Shown here: piece by piece, positions 1 through 8,076 of the stretch
Numbering within the stretch: the first letter of the stretch is position 1
How the letters are laid out: the number at the start of each line of letters is the position of its first letter
From: Deltaproteobacteria bacterium
GTDB taxonomy: Bacteria; Myxococcota; XYA12-FULL-58-9; JAUUZB01
Assembly (NCBI GenBank): GCA_030590185.1
Contig: JAUUZB010000072.1
Coordinates: forward strand, 1 to 9,603
Length of the DNA: 9,603 nt
Direction: 5' to 3'
The notes under the pieces: generated by a model
The model's input: the letters and a program-made list of their open reading frames with translations, nothing else
What the model was told of the DNA's origin: nothing
The model's database searches: none
Position numbers and translations under genes: made by a program

Positions 1-28
1 GACGGTAACCACCGGTCTCAAGGACGGA

Positions 29-1228
29 ATGATCCCCAAGACCACCGGCAGCGTCAGCTACAATCCGATCCTAGACGCCAAGCGCGCCAAGCTGTTCGCC
101 GGCCGCCGGCCGCCCAAGTGGCTGAGCCTAGTCGCCGTCGGGGTGTTGTTGATGGGCGCTGGGGCGGGCCTCGCGCTGGTACTGACCAGCGACCGCGGCG
201 GAGGCCGGGGGCCGATGTCCGGGCCGCTCAGCATCGACTCGGAGCCGCGCGGCGCCCGGGTGGAGTTCAAGGGCCTCGGTGCCGAGCCGATCAACGAGCG
301 CTACAGCGGCCACCGCACGCCCTTCAACGTACAGGAGGGCTTCCGGGTCGACGTCCCGATGAGCGCCCGCTTCATCAAGGACGGCTACGAGATCGCAGAG
401 GTGGATCTCCCGGAGCTCGAGGTCGGGGTCGTTCCCCCGCTGCTGTTCGTCGAGCTCCCGACCGGGGCCGAGGGGGCGGAGATCGGCAGCCTGATGTTGC
501 TCTCCAACCCGAAGGGCGCCGAGGTCTGGGTCGACTCCGAAAAGGTGGAGGGCATCACCCCGCTCACCGACGTGCGGGTGCGCGGCGGTGAGATGCACAA
601 GGTGGAGTTTCGCAAGGCGGGCTACAAGCCGCGCTGGGAGACCCGCTACGTCGAGCCGGGCTCGCGCATCTTCATCGAGGTCAACCTGTTTCGCAGTAGT
701 GACGCGGTCGAGGAGCCCGCCGCCGAGGTCGACCCGGGGGAGGCGCCGGCGGTGGAGGCGCCACCCAAAAAGGACTCGCCCAAACCGCCCAAGGCCACGA
801 GCCCGAAGAAGCGCCCGAGCCGCGCCTACCTCAATGTCACCTCGGCGATGAAGCTACGGATCACGGTCGACAACAACTTCATTGGGGAGACGCCCATCAA
901 GAAGCTGGCGTTGGACCCCGGGCTGCACCGCATCAAGGCGGAGAACGAGGTGGAGGGCTTCACCCTCTCCCACCGGATCCGGCTCACCGGGGGGCGCACC
1001 GAGACGATCGATTTCAAACCGCGCAAGGGCAACCTGTCGATCAACGCTACTTCTTGGGCTTGGGTTCGGATTGGCAAGGAGTCCCCGGCGGAGACGCCGG
1101 TGCGGTTGCAGGTCTACGAGGGTGAGTACACCGTGGTCTTTGAATGTCCCGATGGACGGCGCAAGCGGCGGAATGCCAAGGTCTCGCCGGGGCAGACTGC
1201 TACCGTTACTATCAATTGTCGAAATTGA
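29..1228 (+). CDS. Membrane-anchored protein with four PEGA-like repeats (possibly 5'-partial)
   Basis: Residues 1-30 are rich in Lys/Arg, and residues 31-53 form one hydrophobic membrane segment (starting WLSLVAVGVLL), so the bulk should lie outside the cytoplasmic membrane. Four PEGA-like beta repeats follow at about 66-145, 153-221, 266-330 and 334-397; the second and third show the typical 'GxxVxxDxxxxGxTP' layout (for example VDNNFIGETPI). A Pro/Lys/Glu-rich linker at 226-265 separates repeats 2 and 3. PEGA domains are carbohydrate- or surface-associated modules common in myxobacteria, often at the C-terminus of Ser/Thr kinases. The frame has no stop from base 2 to the ATG at 29, so the true start may lie left of the window and a kinase domain could be missing. 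An AAGGA at 20-24 gives ATG 29 some support as a start. No catalytic motif is visible, and the binding target is unknown. The gene converges on the vWA gene with only 23 bases between them. Confidence 0.8.
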   Translation: MIPKTTGSVSYNPILDAKRAKLFAGRRPPKWLSLVAVGVLLMGAGAGLALVLTSDRGGGRGPMSGPLSIDSEPRGARVEFKGLGAEPINERYSGHRTPFNVQEGFRVDVPMSARFIKDGYEIAEVDLPELEVGVVPPLLFVELPTGAEGAEIGSLMLLSNPKGAEVWVDSEKVEGITPLTDVRVRGGEMHKVEFRKAGYKPRWETRYVEPGSRIFIEVNLFRSSDAVEEPAAEVDPGEAPAVEAPPKKDSPKPPKATSPKKRPSRAYLNVTSAMKLRITVDNNFIGETPIKKLALDPGLHRIKAENEVEGFTLSHRIRLTGGRTETIDFKPRKGNLSINATSWAWVRIGKESPAETPVRLQVYEGEYTVVFECPDGRRKRRNAKVSPGQTATVTINCRN

Positions 1229-1251
1229 TCTCTGGCGCTGGGGCGCTCGGC

Positions 1252-2724
1252 TCAGTAGCCGCCGTACAGGTTGCCCTGGGTGGCGCCGCTCTCCATCAGC
1301 TCGAGTAGCCTTGGCCAGAAGGCCGCCTCCACGTCGATGTCCGGATCGGCGATGGCTGTGGCGTCGGCGGCGAAACACTCGAGGACTGGCTCTAGGAGCG
1401 CGACGGCGCCCGCCTGATCGCTGCCGTAGAGATCGGCGGCGGCGTGCATGCCGCTGACCAACAGCGCCAGGGCAATGGTCTTTGCGACGCTCGCCTGCGG
1501 CGCATAGTGGCCGCGGGCATCGGTGGCTGAGCCGTCGTGCAGGGCCGAGAGCGTCTCGGTAGATCGCACGCCGCTGAGCTCTTCGTAGCTGAGATCGATG
1601 GTGACGCCGTCCCCAGCCGCTATCGCCGTCTGGCCGGGGGAAAGCTCGAACAACAGGGCGCCGCGTCTCTTACTCAGGAACACCGTAGCCACCTCGAGGG
1701 AGGTAGCCGACTCGGCGCCAGGAAAGCCGTAGGTCGCAACCAGGTCGAGGTTGGCGGTGGGGGTCACGGTCATGGTCATGTCGTAGGCGATGGGGCACAT
1801 CGCCCAGGGCCAGTTGTCCGCCATGAAGGTCGAGACATCGGCAGACCCCATCAGGGAGAAGGCGTTGCCGCCGCGCAGGGTCGACATGGCATCAAACAGC
1901 TCCTGCCCGAGACCGGCGCCGAGACCCAGAACGGTGATTCCGACGCCATGCCCTGCGGCAGCGGCGACCATCCGCTCGAACTCGGTGGTGGAGGTGGCGC
2001 CGACGTTCGGCTGCACGTCGGTGAAGAGCAGCACGCGAACCTCATCGGTGCTGCCCACCGCGCTCCGCCCCAGGCTGAAGGCACGCTCCAAGCCCCCTTC
2101 CATGTTGGTGGAGCCGCCTTCGTCGAGGTTGTTGATCACTCCGTCGATCCTGCCGTCGGTTCCCGACACGATCTCCAACGCGGTGGTGACGTTGGAGCCG
2201 TACGTGACGATGGCAATTCGATCCTCCGCTCGTAGCTCGTCGGCGATGGCCCCCAGGAGAGCGCGGGCGAGCTGCCCCGGCTGATCCTCGCCGTAGTCCC
2301 ACCCCATGGAGCTCGATACGTCCACCGTAGCGATGAGCGTCAATGAGGGGGGCTCGAAATCGTCGACGTCGATCGACGAAGAGGTGCCGACCTGGGCCCA
2401 GGCGGCGTCTGCGCCCGAGGCGTCTGGGGCCAAACCGAGGGCCGCCTTGAGGCAGAGAGTCCTGCTACAGGGTGCGCCCTCGAGGGGCAGATCGTGCTCG
2501 GAGAACATGCCCTCAACCACGAAGGCCTCCGCCGGAGGGACCTGACCCAACTCGACCAGCTCGCGTGCCAGGCTCACATCCTGAACACCGCCGGGCGTGG
2601 CGCCGAAGTCGCTCCCGGCGCCACCACCCATCGCCGCGCTGCAACCCATCGCAATCATCCCGGACGTGCCAATCACCACTAGGGCCGTCAAGCCCGCGGA
2701 CAATAACCCAGACGTGCGTCGCAT
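1252..2724 (-). CDS. vWA-domain putative lipoprotein with complete MIDAS
   Basis: Numbering from the ATG at 2724. The N-terminus is a signal peptide (MRRTSGLLSAG followed by a hydrophobic run) ending in AMGC with Cys28, an imperfect lipobox, followed by Ser/Ala/Gly-rich residues. A von Willebrand A domain spans about 125-305. Its metal-ion site is complete: DVSSS (Asp135, Ser137, Ser139), Thr206 in GGSTN, and Asp236 in LFTDV. The region after it resembles the C-terminal part of YfbK-like vWA proteins, but I place it only loosely. Such proteins usually bind a protein partner through the metal site; no partner can be named here. The start was chosen by the ribosome binding site: GGAGG (complement at 2732-2736) lies 7 bases before ATG 2724 and 4 before the adjacent ATG 2727, so 2727 is the alternative. 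The longer frame up to 2781 puts 18 polar residues ahead of the signal peptide and is unlikely. The gene is likely monocistronic; no convincing promoter was found upstream. Confidence 0.85.
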   Translation of the reverse strand: MRRTSGLLSAGLTALVVIGTSGMIAMGCSAAMGGGAGSDFGATPGGVQDVSLARELVELGQVPPAEAFVVEGMFSEHDLPLEGAPCSRTLCLKAALGLAPDASGADAAWAQVGTSSSIDVDDFEPPSLTLIATVDVSSSMGWDYGEDQPGQLARALLGAIADELRAEDRIAIVTYGSNVTTALEIVSGTDGRIDGVINNLDEGGSTNMEGGLERAFSLGRSAVGSTDEVRVLLFTDVQPNVGATSTTEFERMVAAAAGHGVGITVLGLGAGLGQELFDAMSTLRGGNAFSLMGSADVSTFMADNWPWAMCPIAYDMTMTVTPTANLDLVATYGFPGAESATSLEVATVFLSKRRGALLFELSPGQTAIAAGDGVTIDLSYEELSGVRSTETLSALHDGSATDARGHYAPQASVAKTIALALLVSGMHAAADLYGSDQAGAVALLEPVLECFAADATAIADPDIDVEAAFWPRLLELMESGATQGNLYGGY

Positions 2725-2940
2725 CATTTGACCTCCAGTCCTGTTCCCAACGAACTGCAAGATCCGATCCGCTCGAATCAACCAGGGTCCAGGAGGTTAC
2801 ACGCGCACCAGTGTATCGAATGCCAGACACGCACCGCTGGGTCGGGCGTAGCCGCCGGGGTTCGCTCCCCCCCGTTCGAGGAGCAGGGAGACCCGCAGGG
2901 GCTCCCGGAGCCCGAAGGAGACGCCGTCAGGCGGCTCCGG

Positions 2941-2985
2941 AGGCCCCAGAAAAATAGTCAAAAGCCAAACAGGAGACGCCCCCCC
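2941..2985. repeat. Tandem repeat unit 1 (~45 bp)
   Basis: Begins AGGCCCCAG and ends near the AGGAGACG core at 2971-2978. It aligns with the adjacent unit at 2986-3030 with one single-base indel and only a few substitutions up to and including the core; the last bases after the core are less similar. Read on the minus strand it is CGTCTCCT followed by a T-rich stretch, which would suit the end of a transcript, but function is not shown. Confidence 0.7.
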
Positions 2986-3030
2986 AGGCCCCAAAAAATC
3001 GTCAGAAGCCAACCAGGAGACGGCTCCCAA
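2986..3030. repeat. Tandem repeat unit 2 (~45 bp)
   Basis: Second copy of the unit, with its AGGAGACG core at 3015-3022, 44 bases after the first. On the minus strand the core is followed, after about 15 bases, by a run of six T. It directly abuts the dnaK-tail copy at 3042, in the same arrangement that the third, more diverged copy (4392-4424) has with the real dnaK end. Confidence 0.7.
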
Positions 3031-3041
3031 CCCGTAACCAG

Positions 3042-3071
3042 ATTCGTCCCCTCAAACTCCGCATCAACCAC
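3042..3071 (-). pseudogene. Remnant copy of the dnaK 3' end
   Basis: These 30 bases match the last codons of dnaK (4439-4468) at 29 positions. On the minus strand they read VVDAEFEGTN, where dnaK has [10 protein letters not shown]. The dnaK stop codon (complement at 4436-4438) corresponds to 3039-3041, which reads CTG, so the copy has no stop. Similarity to dnaK fades to the right of 3071, although the next codons still read GVDGQ. The sequence to the left (3000-3041) also resembles the sequence downstream of dnaK. Too short to encode anything; it is best read as a duplication scar. Confidence 0.65.
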
Positions 3072-3135
3072 CTGCCCGTCCACGCCGTGGGTTGCGGCAG
3101 GCAGTCCAACCCGCCCAAAAACAGCTCAACACATA

Positions 3136-3172
3136 CCTTGAAATTTGATGTATTCCTGATTAATTTTCAAGG
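3136..3172 (+). promoter_or_regulatory. AT-rich imperfect palindrome over the ATPase promoter and ribosome binding site
   Basis: CCTTGAAA at 3136-3143 is the exact inverse complement of TTTCAAGG at 3165-3172. Inside the arms further pairs hold (TT/AA at 3145-3146 with 3162-3163; AT/AT at 3148-3149 with 3159-3160), giving a 37-bp dyad. A possible -35 TTGAAA (3138-3143) sits 17 bases before a weak -10 TAATTT (3161-3166). The right arm contains the AAGG that would serve as ribosome binding site for ATG 3177. The dyad could be an operator for a dimeric regulator, or an mRNA hairpin hiding the ribosome binding site if transcription starts further upstream. The promoter assignment is tentative; the dyad itself is seen directly. 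Confidence 0.5.
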
Positions 3173-3176
3173 TAAC

Positions 3177-4343
3177 ATGCCACGGATCTCCCGCCGCGGG
3201 CTGCTCACCGAATTGGGCACAAAGGTGCAGAAAAGCCGAGTCGTGGGCCTTCTCGGCCTGCGGCAGATCGGCAAGACGACGCTCGCCCGTGAGTTTGTTC
3301 GCGCCGGCAAACGCAAGGCCACGGTCTTCGATCTCGAGCGCCCAGCGGATCGAGCGCGCTTGAGTGACCCGATGCTGGCTCTCGAGCCTTTGCGCGGCCT
3401 CGTCGTGGTGGATGAGGTTCAGCGTCACCCCGAGCTGTTTCCAGTCCTGAGAGTGTTGGCTGATCGTCCGAGGACACCCGCCCGATTCCTGATCTTGGGT
3501 AGCGCTTCCCCGGACCTTCTTCGCCAGGCGTCTGAGTCGCTGGCGGGAAGAATCGCCTACATGATGCTCCCGGGGCTGGGTACCGACGAGGTTGGCGTCG
3601 CGCGGATGCAACGACTGTGGTGCCGGGGGGGGCTGCCGTTATCGTTCTTGGCGCGTTCGGATCGCGACAGTCGTGACTGGCGGGAAGAGTTCATCGACAC
3701 GTTCTTGACGCGCGACATGCCGTCGCTGGGTGTGTCGACGTCCGCAATCACCCTGCGGCGGTTTTGGACCATGTTGGCCCACTACCACGGCCAAATCTGG
3801 AACGCGTCTGAGTTCGCTCGGGCATTTGGCATCTCGGTGAGCTCTGTCCGGCGCTACCTCGACCAACTGACGGCGACCTTCGCCATATTTCAGTTGCAAC
3901 CCTGGTTCGAAAACATCAAGAAACGACAGGTCAAGGCGCCCAAGGTCTACCTCTCCGATAGCGGCATCATGCACGCGCTGTTGGGCGTGACGACATTTCA
4001 TGACCTCGAAGGTCATCCGAAGATCGGCGCTTCCTGGGAGGGGTTTCTCGTGCAGCAAGTTCGGGAGCGTATCGGGGCACGCTCATCTGAGTGTTTCTTC
4101 TGGGCGACCCATGCAGGCGCCGAGCTCGACCTGCTCGTGGTCCGAGGCAACAAACGCGTTGGCTTCGAGTTCAAACGAAGCACGACCCCGTCGATGACCC
4201 CGTCGATTCGCTCGGCGCTCCATGATCTTCGCCTCTCACGGATCGACGTAGTCCACGCCGGCGACGAGACTTTTCCCCTGGCAAGGAACGTCAGAGCGCT
4301 CAGCGCCAGCCGTATTTGGACCGACCTCGTCCGGTGGCGTTGA
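3177..4343 (+). CDS. AAA ATPase of the DUF4143 family
   Basis: 388 residues from ATG 3177. The N-terminal AAA_14-type ATPase has Walker A GLRQIGKT at 27-34, Walker B LVVVDE at 75-80 and a sensor-like GSAS at 108-111. The C-terminal DUF4143 part contains a helix-turn-helix-like stretch near 209-231 (NASEFARAFGIS...). It ends in a PD-(D/E)XK-like fold signature: Glu288 in WEGF, ELD at 316-318 and EFK at 331-333. All key nucleotide-binding residues are present, so the protein looks intact. Family members are widespread, often solitary and mobile; their cellular role is not established, and I do not assign one. The start was chosen at MPRISRRGLL because it follows AAGG with 4-base spacing and fits the family's N-terminus; the longer frame from 3087 begins inside repeat-related sequence. 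Composition is less GC-rich than in its neighbours, and it lies between two dnaK-tail copies, which suggests acquisition. It converges on dnaK. Confidence 0.85.
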   Translation: MPRISRRGLLTELGTKVQKSRVVGLLGLRQIGKTTLAREFVRAGKRKATVFDLERPADRARLSDPMLALEPLRGLVVVDEVQRHPELFPVLRVLADRPRTPARFLILGSASPDLLRQASESLAGRIAYMMLPGLGTDEVGVARMQRLWCRGGLPLSFLARSDRDSRDWREEFIDTFLTRDMPSLGVSTSAITLRRFWTMLAHYHGQIWNASEFARAFGISVSSVRRYLDQLTATFAIFQLQPWFENIKKRQVKAPKVYLSDSGIMHALLGVTTFHDLEGHPKIGASWEGFLVQQVRERIGARSSECFFWATHAGAELDLLVVRGNKRVGFEFKRSTTPSMTPSIRSALHDLRLSRIDVVHAGDETFPLARNVRALSASRIWTDLVRWR

Positions 4344-4391
4344 GCGCGAGCGGTGAAGATCCACCAACGACGGTATTAACGTCGACTCCAT

Positions 4392-4424
4392 AAAACCGTC
4401 AAACCAACAACAGGAGACGGCCCC
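4392..4424. repeat. Third, diverged copy of the AGGAGACG element next to dnaK
   Basis: AAAACCGTCAAACC followed by CAGGAGACGGC (core 4412-4419) resembles the unit at 2986-3030 with small indels. It lies directly downstream of dnaK, in the same relative position that unit 2 has to the dnaK remnant. Together 4392-4468 and about 2993-3071 form direct repeats flanking the ATPase gene. Confidence 0.5.
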
Positions 4425-4435
4425 GAACCCCCAGC

Positions 4436-4449
<14 letters not shown>
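4412..4449 (-). terminator. Stem-loop spanning the dnaK stop codon, possible terminator
   Basis: AGGAGACG (4412-4419) and CGTCTCCT (4442-4449) are perfect inverse complements, 8 bp, with a 22-base loop that contains the dnaK stop codon. In the dnaK transcript the stem is followed by GTTGTTGGTTTG and soon GGTTTTATGG, which is T-rich but not a clean T-run. It could help end or stabilise the dnaK message. The loop is long and the T-tract imperfect, so intrinsic termination is only a possibility. Confidence 0.35.
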
Positions 4450-6340
<1,891 letters not shown>

Positions 6341-6400
6341 GACGCACTCCACATTCGCCTACAAGGCTGATTTCCCTGGTTTTTCTCGTTTCGGACGCGG

Positions 6401-6431
6401 CTAATATGGGGGTGTGGGGAGGCCTGTCAAG
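6401..6431 (-). promoter_or_regulatory. dnaK promoter, sigma-32-like overlapping sigma-70-like
   Basis: On the minus strand CTTGACA (complement of 6425-6431) is followed after 13 bases by CCCCATAT (complement of 6404-6411). This closely fits the heat-shock sigma-32 consensus CTTGAAA-N11-16-CCCCATNT. The same DNA also reads as sigma-70: TTGACA, 18 bases, TATTAG (complement of 6401-6406). The expected transcript start is near 6394, leaving a leader of about 55 bases before ATG 6340. No CIRCE element (the HrcA operator) is visible. The match is by eye; use in this host is inferred. Confidence 0.7.
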
Positions 6432-6493
6432 CGCGGTTTCGTAACCGCGACGACTCGGGACGGCGGGGACCGAGGTATGATCGGCGGCGGGGC

Positions 6494-7810
6494 TCAGCCG
6501 CAGGTCGCCAGGGTGCCCTGCAGCAACCCGAGCCAACGGTTGAGCTCGGGGCCGAGCTCCTCGTCGCCCGCCCCGCCAGCTCGGTGGGCACGGATGGCGT
6601 CGTCGAGGTCGGGGTTGCGACCGAGCACCTCGACGACCTTCTCGACTACCTTGTCGAGGGTGAAGCGGGCGGCGGCCTCGTTGGTGTGCACCAGGGTCAG
6701 GGCCTGGTGCATCTCGGCGAGCTCGCGTTCGAGGATGGCGCGGTCGTGGAGGACCAACACCTCGCGGTGGTTGATGGCGTGCATCGACTCCAGGAACTTG
6801 GAGAAGCCCTCCACCGCTCGTTTGAGGCGGACCATGGAGAAGGTCTCGCCCTCCTTGGGGTGGCGGATCTGATAGAGGTCCCGGCGGAAATCGATCACCG
6901 CACGTTTGTCCTCGGCGCGCAGGGAGCGGTAGATCGGTTGGCCCGAGAACCGGGCCAGGTGGTCGGCCACGGCAACGATGAGCGGCACCACCAAATCCTG
7001 ATCCGACAGGGAGTCGTTGAAGCGGCCGATTTGGTAGGAGAGATCGGCGATCGCCCGGCGCAGGTCGATCCCCTCACCGACCGCCGATCGATACTGCGGG
7101 TAGATCTCCTCGCGACTGGCCGCGGAGGGGAAAATGGCGAGGATGCCGAACAACAGGCCCTGGCCCGATTTGGCCAGGCGGTGCTTGTAGTCGTCGAGCT
7201 CGCCCAACAGGGCCCAGGAGTCGTCCTTTGCCGTGGCGACCTCTAGACGCTCGGCAAAATCCAAAACCCGGCTGCGCAGCATGAAGCCGTAGGCGTTGGC
7301 CGCGTCCGCCACCTGCTCGGCGGGGGTCATGGCCTGTTTTTCCTCCGACTGACTCGCGAGGCCCCCCTCACCGGTCGGGCCGTCTACCAAGTCAAACTCG
7401 AGATCAAAATCGCCGAAGGCGTCGTCGTCACCGTCCTCCCCGTCCGACTCGGGCGGCGCCGGGAAGACATCGACCATGTAGGCCAGCAGCCGATTGACGG
7501 CGGCGATGGCCGCGAGCACGTAGGGTGCCACCTCCAGGTGCTGGTCGGTGCCGATCGTCTCCTGTTCGCGCACCTCGAAATGATCCTGGGGCAGGTGGAT
7601 ACGGCCGAGCTCGTGCAGCGCCGCGAGGGCAAACCGCACCGTGCCCTCGACCTGATCACGCAGGGTCGAGTCAGCGATGCCGTTGAGAACCTCCTCCAGC
7701 TTTGGCGAGAGGGCGATGTGCTGAGGGGGACCCTGGCGCGCGGCCAGCTGGCTCTTGGTGGGGATCGGCGGCGGCACGGTTATCGGTCGCGAGCGCGCTT
7801 TGGTTGTCAT
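6494..7810 (-). CDS. Hypothetical protein with acidic central stretch
   Basis: 438 residues, not recognised. There is no signal peptide and no membrane segment, so it is probably cytoplasmic. A Pro-rich N-terminus (MTTKARSRPITVPPPIP) is followed by a mostly helical region at about 35-115, a strongly acidic low-complexity stretch at 122-148 (ESDGEDGDDDAFGDFDLEF), then a long helical region at 160-415, richest in charged residues near 295-410. It looks like two helical domains joined by a flexible acidic linker. No catalytic motif, Walker motif or nucleic-acid-binding pattern was found. ATG 7810 was preferred over an upstream TTG at 7879 because the extra residues are Arg/Pro-rich and the TTG has no spaced ribosome binding site; the site before 7810 is also weak (TGGGA), so the start is uncertain. 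It precedes dnaK on the same strand by about 150 bases, but dnaK has its own promoter. Confidence 0.75.
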   Translation of the reverse strand: MTTKARSRPITVPPPIPTKSQLAARQGPPQHIALSPKLEEVLNGIADSTLRDQVEGTVRFALAALHELGRIHLPQDHFEVREQETIGTDQHLEVAPYVLAAIAAVNRLLAYMVDVFPAPPESDGEDGDDDAFGDFDLEFDLVDGPTGEGGLASQSEEKQAMTPAEQVADAANAYGFMLRSRVLDFAERLEVATAKDDSWALLGELDDYKHRLAKSGQGLLFGILAIFPSAASREEIYPQYRSAVGEGIDLRRAIADLSYQIGRFNDSLSDQDLVVPLIVAVADHLARFSGQPIYRSLRAEDKRAVIDFRRDLYQIRHPKEGETFSMVRLKRAVEGFSKFLESMHAINHREVLVLHDRAILERELAEMHQALTLVHTNEAAARFTLDKVVEKVVEVLGRNPDLDDAIRAHRAGGAGDEELGPELNRWLGLLQGTLATCG

Positions 7811-7838
7811 TGTCCCAGGAACCCTAGAAAAAAAGCGG

Positions 7839-7877
7839 GGGGTGGTCCAGCGGACAAATCGCGGGCCAGGGGTGGTC
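7839..7877. repeat. Pair of 9-base direct repeats, 30 bases apart
   Basis: GGGGTGGTC occurs at 7839-7847 and again at 7869-7877, start to start exactly 30 bases (about three helix turns), just upstream of the hypothetical gene's start at 7810. This could be a pair of regulator sites; in GC-rich DNA chance cannot be excluded. Confidence 0.3.
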
Positions 7878-7918
7878 AAACCTAGGCAGGGGGCACCATC
7901 ATACCAGCCTCAACTGGC

Positions 7919-7947
7919 TTGATGCGCTACCCCCACCCGATTATAAG
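7919..7947 (+). promoter_or_regulatory. Sigma-70-type promoter for the outer-membrane protein gene
   Basis: TTGATG (7919-7924) and TATAAG (7942-7947) are separated by exactly 17 bases, matching 4 of 6 and 5 of 6 consensus positions in an otherwise GC-rich stretch. The predicted transcript start near 7954 gives a leader of about 120 bases that contains the hairpin at 8009-8022 and the palindrome at 8028-8039. Confidence 0.5.
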
Positions 7948-8076
7948 GCCCCGAACGTTGACCAAGATTCGTCGTGGTGACGACCGTTTGCGCCCAGCCC
8001 TGACCGGGCCACACCCATGTGGTCAAGCCGGGGCCCCGGTCGTGATGTCTGAGTTGACCGTTTGGAGCCGATCGTA

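Larger units (their letters stand above)
2728..3176. other. Gene-free repeat-bearing region between the vWA and ATPase genes
   Basis: About 450 bases with no convincing gene on either strand. From left to right it holds the vWA gene leader; a GC-rich segment with a perfect 7+1+7 inverted repeat at 2899-2913 (GGGCTCC C GGAGCCC); two tandem ~45-bp units at 2941-3030; a short dnaK 3'-end copy at 3042-3071; and an AT-rich dyad at 3136-3172 in front of the ATPase. Open frames cross it on both strands, but they are low-complexity, have no good ribosome binding sites, and simply translate the repeats. The base composition jumps from very GC-rich to AT-rich near 3130, which suggests the right end came from a different source. 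Confidence 0.6.
7811..8076. other. Divergent intergenic control region
   Basis: 266 bases between two divergent genes. It contains a good plus-strand sigma-70 promoter (7919-7947); an isolated minus-strand TATGAT (complement of 7898-7903) without a clear -35; two 9-base direct repeats at 7839-7847 and 7869-7877; a hairpin CCACA-ccca-TGTGG at 8009-8022; and a perfect 12-base palindrome CCGGGGCCCCGG at 8028-8039. No small gene with a ribosome binding site was seen. Confidence 0.55.

Noticed and set aside
1229..1251. Possible terminator between the convergent PEGA and vWA genes
   Set aside because: Only a 4-base GCGC stem with no T-run on either strand.
2797..3030. Minus-strand open frame of 77 codons
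   Set aside because: It translates the tandem repeats and GC-rich palindromes, has no good ribosome binding site and resembles no protein family I know.
2941..3030. CRISPR-like array
   Set aside because: Only two adjacent units with no unique spacers between them; this is a plain tandem repeat.
2728..3141. Plus-strand open frame of 137 codons across the repeat region
   Set aside because: Low-complexity Arg/Pro/Gln-rich translation of the repeats; it starts inside the vWA gene leader and runs through the dnaK-tail remnant in antisense.
6341..6493. CIRCE operator for HrcA upstream of dnaK
   Set aside because: The TTAGCACTC-N9-GAGTGCTAA pattern is absent.
8017..8052. Possible 11-codon upstream reading frame in the leader
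   Set aside because: No ribosome binding site in front of it, and its ATG lies within the hairpin; chance is likely.
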